From Metridium senile (Eukaryota; Cnidaria; Anthozoa; Actiniaria; Metridiidae), in NCBI GenBank assembly GCA_949775045.1, contig OX459103.1:11228605-11292604 (forward strand): a stretch of DNA of 64,000 nucleotides, given 5' to 3'. The notes under the pieces are model-generated. The model made no database searches, was not told where the DNA came from, and saw only the letters and a list, made by a program, of their open reading frames with translations. The number at the start of each line of letters is the position of its first letter. The stretch's first letter is position 1. This document shows positions 48,368 through 58,000 of the stretch, piece by piece. The position numbers and the translations under genes are program-made.

Positions 48368-50375
48368 ATTTTATTTAGAAGCTTTGATTATACATAAAAT
48401 TATTGTTATATATATAATAAATTGAAGTATGCGCTATTTTATTTATAACTGGTTATGGTTTCAGTATGAAACAGATACATAGTATTTTTCTTCCTTTAAA
48501 GCTCGTCATTAAAACTTGAAAGCAGAAAACAAACAGTTGACTACTATAGGTAAATTCATTGGAGGACGAGGGAATTCCACGTTGAATTTCACGAGAGAAA
48601 TCAATATCGCATGAATCGCGGAGTCCGCGGAGCGATGAGTGCGATATAGATTTTTCGAGTGAAATTCAACGTGGAATTCCCGAGTCCAAAAATGAATTTT
48701 CCTTGAATCCCATACCGACATGGTTTTTATTGTAATGTGAAGTTTTTTTTAACAAAAGTAAATTTTATTACGCGCGACTAAAAAGCCATTTTGTAGCTCA
48801 GCGTGCGCTTAGCCAATGAGAAAGCGAAAAGAAATCTGCTGAAAGACGAATGAGTGAAACGTACCATCATTTCAATCAACCTTGTGGTGATAAAATTACT
48901 TGTTTTTCGATGATCAATTCAAGTCTGTTAGGAAGCACATATATACAAATCTAAACAGAGTTCTCTACTAAAGCTATCAATGAAGAAGTAAGGACTTGAC
49001 ACTTGAAATTCGGAATGGATTGGCAATGGATTCAGCTACAATGCGACGACGAAGGAAAAAACAAACTGAAGATGTTGTTTCATGAAAGTTAAACCGCCAA
49101 CAAAATCCTCTCAAAAGCCGACTGTTGGCTACAAATCATGCATGATTAGGTATGTTTTTTTTCTTTTAAATGATTTCAGTTAAAACTAAGTTTTGAAGAA
49201 AAGGCTAAAACATTACAAATCTTTTTTTAGTAAAGTGTTTGCTTCATTTCAATCAAAAACGCCGAAGATGAGTAAAATTCTTAAACTTTTACACTGAAAC
49301 TAGGACTGCAATAAATATTTTCAAAGCTTAGAGTTTTTGAATCACAAACAATTAGCTATAAGTTTTTTTTCTGGCTTATGTTTGTATTTTAATTTAGTGT
49401 AAACTTTAGGTTTAAGTTTGCAAACTACCCGTGAAATTGAAAATAAAGCTCGTTAATACCCGTTTTGAAATTGTCTGGTTGTTTAGTTGGTGTTCCACAA
49501 CTCTAGAAAAGTAATTTGATGATTAAAAATGTTGTCTTTGATTGAAAAATTGCTGTTCAAGTCGTGAAAAATAGCGACTAAAAACTAAGTAAGCGAAGCG
49601 AAAGAAAATGATCGCTTTTCATGCCGAGCTATAGTCGCAGGAAAAATATTTCTTCTTTTTCAATGCAAAATTCGTCTATAAGCAAGTTAATCATTTGCCT
49701 CTATAATCTTTGAAGTTAAAATTACTTGCTTGGTTGATTTATCTTTTTCATGCACGGAAAATAATGAAAAAACCTACATTTATCAAAAATTTATCGAGCG
49801 GGATCCCTATATATCGTGGTATTCAGCTTTCTGAGCGTTGAATATCACTCTGAATACCCTCTCATCCGGTTTGCGTTTCAGCCAATCAGCGCGCGAGTTT
49901 CTAATGTGATATGGGATTCTATCTGAAATAGCTTGTTGATGATGGACTTTGACGCATTATCTTGTTATCTCATATACAAACAGTTTACTCAACCTACCTG
50001 TAACGATTAGTGTTGCTTTGCTGGTTTTATCATTTAAAAAATTGAATACCAGAGTACATCCATAAACACCACTATCAGATGTGGTCACATCAGTTATGAC
50101 CAACGTAGCTTGATCCTGTCGACTCACTCGTATGGTAGGCCTTAATAGCCGACGTGGACAGGTGCGGTTGGCAAGTTCAAATTTCCATCCAATTAATCCA
50201 TTATCGTAACCAACCTCGTTTGAATTTTGATTTTCTTCATAGAACCATACTGGTGAATATGTGCGGAAATCTGTTTTTTTATTATCAACAGAGTATGTCC
50301 ACACAAATTTGGCAGTTTGTCCCTTCATTACATACAGTGGGCTGGCGGGATGTTTGGTGAAGTCAACTGCTGCAT
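43878..50375 (-). CDS. Receptor D: Ig/Ig/Ig/FN3/TM receptor with ITAM tail (first exon outside window)
   Basis: Inferred exons: 50375-49998 (V-set-like), 46870-46598 (I-set), 46166-45885 (D3, intact, donor GTAAAT), 45637-45371 (FN3), 44999-44964 (juxtamembrane), 44776-44674 (TM), 44507-44483, 44225-43878 (tail). Every exon is open and phase-compatible, and this is the only copy with an undamaged D3. In A-C the signal-peptide exon lies about 210-240 bp beyond an AAAATAGGTAGGACC intron block. In D that block is at 54861-54875 and is followed by the Polinton, so exon 1 should lie past the right edge. Tail ITAM: YQPL-x6-YQSL, plus YEPL and YQQL. Whether D is still spliced across the Polinton is unknown. 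Confidence 0.75.
47515..47582 (-). ncRNA. Hammerhead ribozyme (Penelope-type, minimal stem III)
   Basis: Read on the minus strand: stem I arm ATCTC, core CTGACGA, stem II GTGAG / CTCAC (8-nt loop CCTCACAA), core GAA, stem III ACA-GGCT-TGT, C17, then stem I arm GAGAT. All invariant hammerhead core positions are present. Predicted cleavage is after C at 47529. The 3-bp stem III with a tetraloop is the form found in Penelope-like retroelements, and it lies downstream of the Penelope ORF remnant at 47704-48141 on the same strand. Confidence 0.85.
47704..48141 (-). pseudogene. Penelope-like retroelement ORF remnant
   Basis: The translated segment has motifs of the RT-to-endonuclease region of Penelope-like elements (LWYNPLFSKNVSTNIG, FLALIDNHFPKDHKL, KIFNRNTIK). 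It then jumps to the post-GIY-YIG part (ISWRVL, KRCNLCLKK, RPELSSLNKR). The GIY-YIG core and its CXC region are missing between KIFNRNTIK and the following residues, an apparent in-frame internal deletion. The RT proper is absent (5' truncation); degraded homologous sequence may extend to about 48260. Confidence 0.7.
48548..48713. mobile_element. MITE-like inverted repeat in receptor D intron 2
   Basis: AGGTAAATTCATT ... AATGAATTTTCCTT, with inner arms GGGAATTCCACGTTGAATTT and its inverse. Confidence 0.65.
48714..49997. other. Receptor D intron 2, remaining sequence
   Basis: Contains GCGCGCGACTAAAAAGCC near 48770 and AATCAGCGCGCGAGTTTC near 49890, possibly ends of a ~1.1-kb degraded insertion. 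No ORF or RNA gene recognised. Confidence 0.4.
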
Positions 50376-50457
50376 CTAAACAGAATGCCGGTGTGATTAT
50401 CAAATATAAAAATAGGAAAAAATCAGAACCAATAACAACCACAATCGCAACCCAGAA

Positions 50458-50458
<1 letters not shown>

Positions 50459-50538
<80 letters not shown>
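50459..50538. repeat. (ATC)n microsatellite
   Basis: About 26 tandem ATC units in receptor D intron 1 near the V-set-like exon. Poly-Asp, poly-Ser and poly-Met frames are artefacts. Confidence 0.95.
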
Positions 50539-50539
<1 letters not shown>

Positions 50540-50805
50540 ATAACAGCAACATAAATAGACAAACAGAACAAAATAAAAAACGATTGGACAGGCAAACCAA
50601 TAAATCATGCATTTCTGTAGAAAAAAAATATCAATTCAAATCATTGTTTCTACTGTTTGTTGACATGCATGCATGAATTAACACCAAGCTCATAATTACT
50701 CGTACCCAGGCCTTTGGCCTTTGGCCGATGTGTAAATGAGGGCTTAGCTTTGCACCATTTAATTTGATTAGTCCTATATATACAGGAATTAATTATACTA
50801 CAATA

Positions 50806-51035
50806 AATATTGGTCATGTGGGTGAAGTACATTATGTTTCAACTTTTGCATTGGATAATTATTATTTAACATCTGATGGTTGCAGTGACAACATAAACCA
50901 TATTTTCTTATTGCAGCATACGCAATATGTTTCTGTGTTATAAAATCCTGTGGATATTGGAATTATGTAACATTAGATGCCATCAATGAGCATGCTAAGC
51001 TGTATAATATTTGTAATAGTTTTTTACAAAATGAT
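50806..51035 (+). pseudogene. Unidentified degenerate coding remnant
   Basis: Translation gives NIGHVGEVHYVSTFAL and later LDAINEHAKLYNICNSFLQ, which read like protein sequence with conserved hydrophobic spacing. The GHVGEVHYVS segment loosely recalls the C-terminal His motif of OTU-type cysteine proteases carried by some transposons. Stops interrupt it, and a MULE-like element later split it at 51046. Family not established. Confidence 0.25.
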
Positions 51036-51045
51036 GCCAGTGAAT

Positions 51046-51914
51046 GGGTCGCGATAAAAAGCTGAAACTGAAACGACTGAAACGGCTGAAAGCTGAAAGA
51101 GCTGAAACAGCTGAAATACCCCAAATGTTTTACATTTTTTTCAAAAATATCATAAACACGAAGTTGTTTGCCAATTTCCGGCTTCCTATATGATCGTTTT
51201 AAAAATTATATAATTCAGTTATTCAGCTCTCTTCACCGACATGATTTATACTATAAATCACACAAATATCGACTATCGTTATCAAATGTTAATGTTATTT
51301 AGGTGAAATGGTTGTATATGTTGAGGTTGCTGTATGGCGTGTAAGCATCTACAGCTCATTTAGATTATAGTCAGCTTCACATACAAAAGGTTTTACTCGT
51401 ATAATTATTCGCTAACTTTAAAATGATTTTGATTTTGTTTGATTATAGTTCTCCCTATTAGCTATCCAAATAGCTAAAAACGCAGAATAAGTACAAAAGC
51501 TTTTTTTTTAAATCATATATACGCAAGTAATCTTGTACAAATTTTTGAAGAAAACAGCGCGCGGAGTTTTCTTTCATGTAACAACTGATGAAGGCCACTT
51601 TATTTCACTAATCGTGTACAATTTTTCAAACTAAGTATTATTTCAATCCCCATTTACATTGGAAACGAAAGTAATTGAACGAAATATAAGAGTGTGAAAC
51701 AATCTCAAAACAAGAAAGGAAGAGAGGTAAGCATTTCAATAAAGATCTGAAATGAGCGTATTTATATTTGCTTATTTATATGCAAATAATTTATATACTG
51801 CTTGTTTTATAATTATACTAATTATTTAAAAAATGTAAAAAATGTGCAGTATTTCAGCTGTTTCAGCTCTTTCAGCTTTCAGTCATTTCAGTTTCAGCTT
51901 TTTATCGCGACCCG
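51046..51914. mobile_element. MULE-like non-autonomous element with 9-bp target duplication
   Basis: Flanked by direct repeats CCAGTGAAT (51037-51045 and 51915-51923). The inverted ends GGGTCGCGATAAAAAGCTGA are followed by runs of GCTGAAA/ACTGAAA subrepeats at both ends. A 9-bp duplication points to Mutator-like elements. No transposase. Confidence 0.7.
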
Positions 51915-52154
51915 CCAGTGAATTACCAAATGTTTTAAAGATATATGATACCCTTATAATTATTTACCTAGAATGGACATAAGTCTACCATGGTTTACTG
52001 AACATCACGTAGTTCTTCAAGTGAAACATTCCTCAAGAAGTGTATTATAGATAATATTAATATCAAAACAACCGGTTTCATGCTTTGTTTCTCTGGTTAT
52101 TCTATCATACCCAGAAATTCTCTACAGTCAGCGGTTCGGGGTAATTTCGCGGGC

Positions 52155-52469
52155 TCATACTGCCCGTACAGTATCATTGTCAGTAAATACAAATAGTCCA
52201 CCGGGTATAGTGGCCTCGAGAAGGTTGATGTAGCTTGTTGTGTTTGTGTAATTAACTATTTTATGCCATTCTCTTAGCACAGGATATGGTATTTTTACAG
52301 CAAAAAGAGGCTTGTTATTTGACTTGTGTGCATACCTTAGTTCAGGCTCAGACAACTGTAATTTTTCTTTAAATTTTGATATCGTTGAGGCGTCTATTAC
52401 ATCTGACATTTTTTTTTTAATTTTGAAATTTGTAATTCGCGCAAAATAAACCCGCGAATTTTTCACCAT
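52155..52469 (-). CDS. Hypothetical 104-residue ORF in receptor D intron 1
   Basis: An open frame with balanced composition (KFKEKLQLSEPELRYAH, VLREWHKIVNYTNT, ATIPGGLFVFTDNDT). The internal Met in KKKMSDV is a more natural start than the first one. I do not recognise a domain. It is probably the relic of a mobile element, since it lies in an insertion-rich intron and no splice partners were seen. Confidence 0.25.
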   Translation of the reverse strand: MVKNSRVYFARITNFKIKKKMSDVIDASTISKFKEKLQLSEPELRYAHKSNNKPLFAVKIPYPVLREWHKIVNYTNTTSYINLLEATIPGGLFVFTDNDTVRAV

Positions 52470-53655
52470 AGGAACCCCAAAAGATTTTAGGCGAGGCTAC
52501 TAAGATTTAAACAAGAAAACATGGCCGATCAAGTCGTGCAAATCGATTCTCTACGTTTCAAATGTAAAATATATCGACTTGAACTGTAAGTTTTACGCCT
52601 TGTGAGGTGAGAAAACAATGCAAAATTTCTCTAAAAGGGATTGAGACACTTGAAAAAGAGTAGTTATCGTTTCTTGGCAAAAAATCGCGTTTATTGATGT
52701 GGTTTCAAGAGTAGATTGGTCTACATGAAAGGAATTCTCAACAGTAAATGTTCTTATCTGTGGCACCACGAAGAGGCAATGATGTTCAAGAACGCTATGG
52801 CGGCCTACAGCTATATTGGTGTCTTTTAAAACTGATTTTTGAACAACTTTGAACTTGAAAATACCATATTTTATATCGCAATATCGATGTACAATTTACA
52901 ATTTACGATTTGTGGACCTCAAAAGTTTGAAAGTTAAAGCGTTGTTTTAAGGACTTTATTATCACCAAGTGACAGTGGTTTCTAAAGAACTCTATGGCGG
53001 CTTATGGCTATATCGGACTCTTTTTCATGTCCTTTTTTTGAACAACTTTGGACTTCAAATTAACTTTTATTCTATCGCCATACGAAAGTTAAAACGTCAA
53101 TCTACTGTTTACGATTTGTGGAAAAAGTGGAACATCGATAACAAAAGAAATATTTCAAGAATAAATAAAAGGTACATACATTTCTTTGTAATTTTTGTGT
53201 CTATTTCTGAATGAAACTAACTCGGCCAAATGGTCAATGCGCATGCGCGGCGCCATGCTGTATTAGATTTCTGGAAATGAAACTGTATTATTCAACAAAA
53301 TAAAACAACTTACAACATTACTGATGGCAACTGTCTTATTAAAACATTTTGTGACATAAAAGAAGAAAGCTCACAATCTGATGCAAAATATGTACTATAT
53401 TCTCTTTCCAGTTCTCAAATATCCAGTGATAAGGAAAGACACAATACTCTAAGGAAATTTAAATTAAACAAACAATTAAATAAACAATAAAAAAGGGAGA
53501 TGTATTCAAATATGGAACCCGAAACACAGGGAGCCCGGCTTTAAGTTGCTTTTACGTAAGATAAAAAATTGCGTAGCTTTTTGGGGATTCCTGTTGTTTT
53601 TAGGAGATTAGCGCTACATTTCGTGACCTTTGTAAACAGTTTACGTAATCTATGA
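52470..53655. other. Receptor D intron 1: diverged tandem duplication
   Basis: Two related ~150-bp blocks (about 52770-52930 and 52970-53110) share CTATGGCGGC and TGAACAACTTTG(A/G)ACTT. No gene supported. Confidence 0.4.
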
Positions 53656-53823
53656 AATCCGACCTCAGCACAGGGAGAGTCGTTGGCTGGTAATCAGATC
53701 CGGTGGTAATTAAATTCGAATTTAGTAACGCACTCTCTTAAAACACACTAGTACTCTATGCGAGTGCGTTACTACCGGATCTGATTACACGCCAACGACT
53801 CTCCCTGTGCTGAGGTCGGATTC
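53656..53823. mobile_element. Inverted-repeat MITE
   Basis: AATCCGACCTCAGCACAGGG, GAGAGTCGTTGGC and ATCAGATCCGGT recur inverted at 53771-53823 across a ~60-bp loop. Confidence 0.7.
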
Positions 53824-55025
53824 CTCCCTGTGCCCGAAATAAAAAATAAGGTTGCAAACGACAGTAAAATCATACTGGGAAGTGTAGCTCGGGTCTCGAT
53901 CACTTACAAAAGAAATAGTATTTCATCCCTTATGCAGCTAGGAATCCAAGTACTCTGATCTAGTAGCACTATATAGTTTCATATTCATATTCTTTTAGCT
54001 TCAGCAACTTCATAACATTGTACACAAATTGTGTGCGTTCAGAGACAACTGTCTTAAATGCATTTCTGCCATTCAAATCTGTAAACTAGTTCCAGCTGTC
54101 CCAAGCTCATCACCTTGCATCCAGGGCACGAGTGCACAGGGCGTCTAGTTTATAATAACAAATCGTCATAATATTCTGTACAAAAAGAAAATATAAAAAC
54201 TCCAGGTAACGTTAATTTGTTTTAGATGTAGAGAAAAATGTTGTACTTATTTTGTAGTAAATATTGAATAAAGTTGTGGTGAGTTGCTTTCCAACGCATA
54301 TATTCAGTATAAACGCGGAAGTAATGCGATTTAAGGTCACGTATTTTTGAATGTGTTAAAACACGCATTGGCATATTTTTGAGGCTGCAATTTTCTCGAA
54401 GCGGATTAGAAATTTTTCAAATCCACACAGATCGAACGTATTTGAGTCGTTCTCGCCCGTTCACGTTCGGATACATCCTTTACCTAGTATCCTAGTGTTC
54501 TTTAAATCAAGAACCAGGTTAATAAAGAAAGATCCAAATTGCTGACCATGTACCAGCAAAGGTCGTAAGCATTTTCGGATCTATATTTGACATGCGAGCG
54601 GTGAAAATGTTTTTCACCCGGTTTTTACAACGACAATGTTAACTATTTTAGCTATACATATACAATTTATGCATCATGCAATTTATTACAAAGTTTCAAC
54701 TAAAGATGTTCGTAAGCTGTGGTAGATCCAGACTTATTTAACTCTGATAACACTTTCGCTTCACCAGGCGCTTAACCTTACATTAGCTGTATATATATGC
54801 ACATCACAATGGTCCAATTTGACAGTTTCAAAGCTACAGAAGTACATTTCACTCAGAGAAAAATAGGTAGGACCTTTAGTAGTTATGATTAGCCGATTCT
54901 GGGACAAAGTCAAAAATCGCGAGAAGAAAAAATACTAACATTATTAACCCACCCCACCCCACCCCCATGTCATTATCATAGGCATTTCTCTATGATAACG
55001 AATATATAAAAAATTAAGAAAACGG

Positions 55026-55034
55026 TTTAAAGAT
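55026..55034 (+). promoter_or_regulatory. TTTAAAGAT box before PolB
   Basis: Motif start is 27 bp from the PolB ATG (55053). It belongs to the family of boxes before the Polinton genes. Confidence 0.5.
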
Positions 55035-55052
55035 ATAGATGTTATAATAAAA

Positions 55053-58000
55053 ATGGACAAGAAAACAGTGCCGCAGTTAAAAGCCATGGCCAAAGAGCGA
55101 GGCATCCCGAGATATTATTGGATGCGTAAAGCCGAACTCATCGAAGCGCTGGATAATACGCCACTACCAGTTCAAAGACCTATCCCAAAACCAGAGACTA
55201 ATATACCAGTTCAAAGGCCTACCCCAAAACCAAGGACTAATATACCAGTTCAAAGACCTGCCCCAAAACCAAGGACTAATATACCAATCACATCCTCGAA
55301 TATATTGGATCAATCGATACCTGAGATTAATGTTCCCATTCTCAAGCCCTCCCAACCCACACGAAAGTCCCGTGTTTCATCGCTCAAGCGCCGGACAGGT
55401 AGAGTTGCCACATCAGTAAAGAAAGAGATAAACAAGTTCGCAGATTGGATTTTATCGTATAGTCCTTCTACTGTTAAAAAGGAGGAAAACAAACAAGATG
55501 TCAAATTGAAGGAACGAGTTGACAACTTGAAGGAACAAGTAAACCGCATTTTCAAAAGATCAGAGCGAATTGCTCCTAAACTTCAAAAAACAGCACTGAA
55601 GAAATATTTGAAAACATACAGGATTGATGGAGAAAAGGGGCATGATCCCAAGACGTTCATCATTAATGTCAAACCAAAAGTTCTGGATCTCATCAACCAA
55701 CAAAAGAAGCCAATCAAGGTCAAGTTTATCTTTACTTGCAAGTTTATAAAAGAGAATCCAGCTACTGGTCAGATTGATGAAAACTCAGGATACTTCCATT
55801 CCAAAGTTGAAATAGTAACCGAATCGATCGACTTCTCCGACCTGTTTAATACAATGACAAATCGTATACTTGAGAATATTGAGAAATTTCAAAACCAAGG
55901 CTCTGGATGGCAGTTTGACCAAGTCGAATACTTTGATATCAACATCGATCCCTTCAACCCAGTCTCTGGAAGCTCATATATTCCCCTACCAATACATTTA
56001 GTGCGAAAGAAGGCAATCATCAACGTTAAGAACGTGAACGATCACGAGTGTTTCAAGTGGGCAGTCACCTCTGCTATATACAATCAAGAAGTTCATCCTG
56101 AACGACTAGATAATCAAAGAGAGAACTCTAAAAAGTTTAATTGGTCGGGAATAGAGTTTCCCGTCTCTCTGAGACAGATCGATCAGTTCGAAAAGCAAAA
56201 TAAATATGCGATTAACGTCTACGGATATGAAGGTTATGTATACTCCCTACGAATTAGCGAGAAACGTGAAGCTCATGTGATCAACTTACTTCTCATATCA
56301 AACGAAGAGACAAATCACTACTGTTGGATTAAGAATATGGGTAGGCTATTAAATTCTCAGATTAACAATCATCAACACGCGCGAGTATTTTGCCATAGAT
56401 GCCTAAACTCATTTCCAACCAAACACTCTTTGGAGAGGCATACCGAATATTGCTCAAATCACGAAGCGGTTAAGATGCAGATGCCTGAAAAAGACAAAGA
56501 GGGAAACGCGCCTTACATTAAATTTAGAAACCTCAACAGGAAAATGAGAGTCCCATTCATCATTTACGCCGATTTTGAAAGTTTCACAGAGACTATCTCA
56601 ACCTGCGATCCGAACGAAAGTAAAAGCTTTACAAAGCGCTATCAGAAGCATAAACCATCAGGCTACTGCTATCTCATCAAATGCTTTGACGATCAAATAT
56701 TTCCACCCAAGCTTGTACGACACACAGCTGAATCCCCAGACGAGGATATTGCACAAAGTTTTGTTGAGTCCCTAGAGAGGGACATTAAGGAGATTTACAA
56801 CAAATTTAAGTTTCCTAAGAAGGTGAAGATGACTCCAAGGAATAGAAGTCGCTATGAGAGCGCCACTCACTGCCACATCTGTGAAGGTGAGCTGGGAGAA
56901 GACAAAGTTTTAGATCATTGCCACCTTACGGGAAAGTACAGAGGAGCTGCCCATAACGAATGTAATATTAATTACAAAATTCCCAAGTTCTTCCCAGTCA
57001 TCTTTCACAACCTATCCGGTTACGATTCACATCTTTTCATTAAGAACCTTGGTACATCAAAAGGTAAAATAAACTGTATACCGAATAACGAGGAAAAGTA
57101 TATTTCCTTTACAAAGCAGATAGTTGTGGATACATTCATAAACAAGGATGGAAAAGCCTGTACCGTAAAACGTGACATTAGATTCATCGACAGTCTGAAA
57201 TTCATGGCTAGCAGTCTCAGCAACCTTGTAAGCAATCTACCCAAACAGTCTTTCATAAACCTCAAAAGCCGCTATGAAGGGGAAGAGTTAGCCCTCCTAT
57301 TGAGAAAGGGAGTATTTCCATACGACTGGTTTGATGGCTTCGACAGACTTAACGCAATCCAACTACCACCAAAGGAGGCATTCTACTCTAAGCTCACCGA
57401 CACCGACATAAGTGATGACGATCACCGGCATGCACAAAAGGTGTGGGAAACCTTCAAGATGAAAACAATGAGGGACTACCACGACCTCTACCTTAAGTCA
57501 GATGTTCTTCTTTTGGCTGACGTCTTCGAGAACTTTCGAGATGTTTGCCTAGAGAACTACAAGCTAGACCCGGCTTGGTATTACACAGCGCCTGGACTAG
57601 CTTGGGATGCAGCGTTAAAGTTAACGAAAGTGGAGTTGGAGCTTCTCACCGACCCTGACATGCTGCTCATGATTGAGAAAGGCATTCGAGGGGGCGTGTC
57701 TATGATATCTACTAGATATGGTAAAGCTAACAACAGATATATGAAAGAGTACGATAAGAATGAATCATCAAAATACATTACATACCTCGATGCAAACAAT
57801 CTCTATGGGTGGGCGATGAGTAAACCACTCCCTACTCACGGTTTTAGATGGATGACTAACCAAGAGCTTACAGACTGGACAAAATACCCATGCATACTTG
57901 AGGTCGACCTGGAATATCCTCAACGCCTTCATGACTTACACAACGACTATCCGCTAGCCCCAGAGAGCATCAAGGTTGATAAGGTTGAAAAGTTAATTCC

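Noticed and set aside
48948..49930. Possible gene in receptor D intron 2
   Set aside because: Only short frames and no splice-compatible coding signal; left as unassigned intron.
50261..50612. Frames with poly-Asp, poly-Ser or poly-Met upstream of the receptor D V-set exon
   Set aside because: Intronic (ATC)n read-through; the splice acceptor at 50376-50377 excludes it from the exon.
55164..55355. Minus-strand ORF with YISPWFWGRSLN repeats
   Set aside because: Antisense shadow of the PolB proline-rich repeats.
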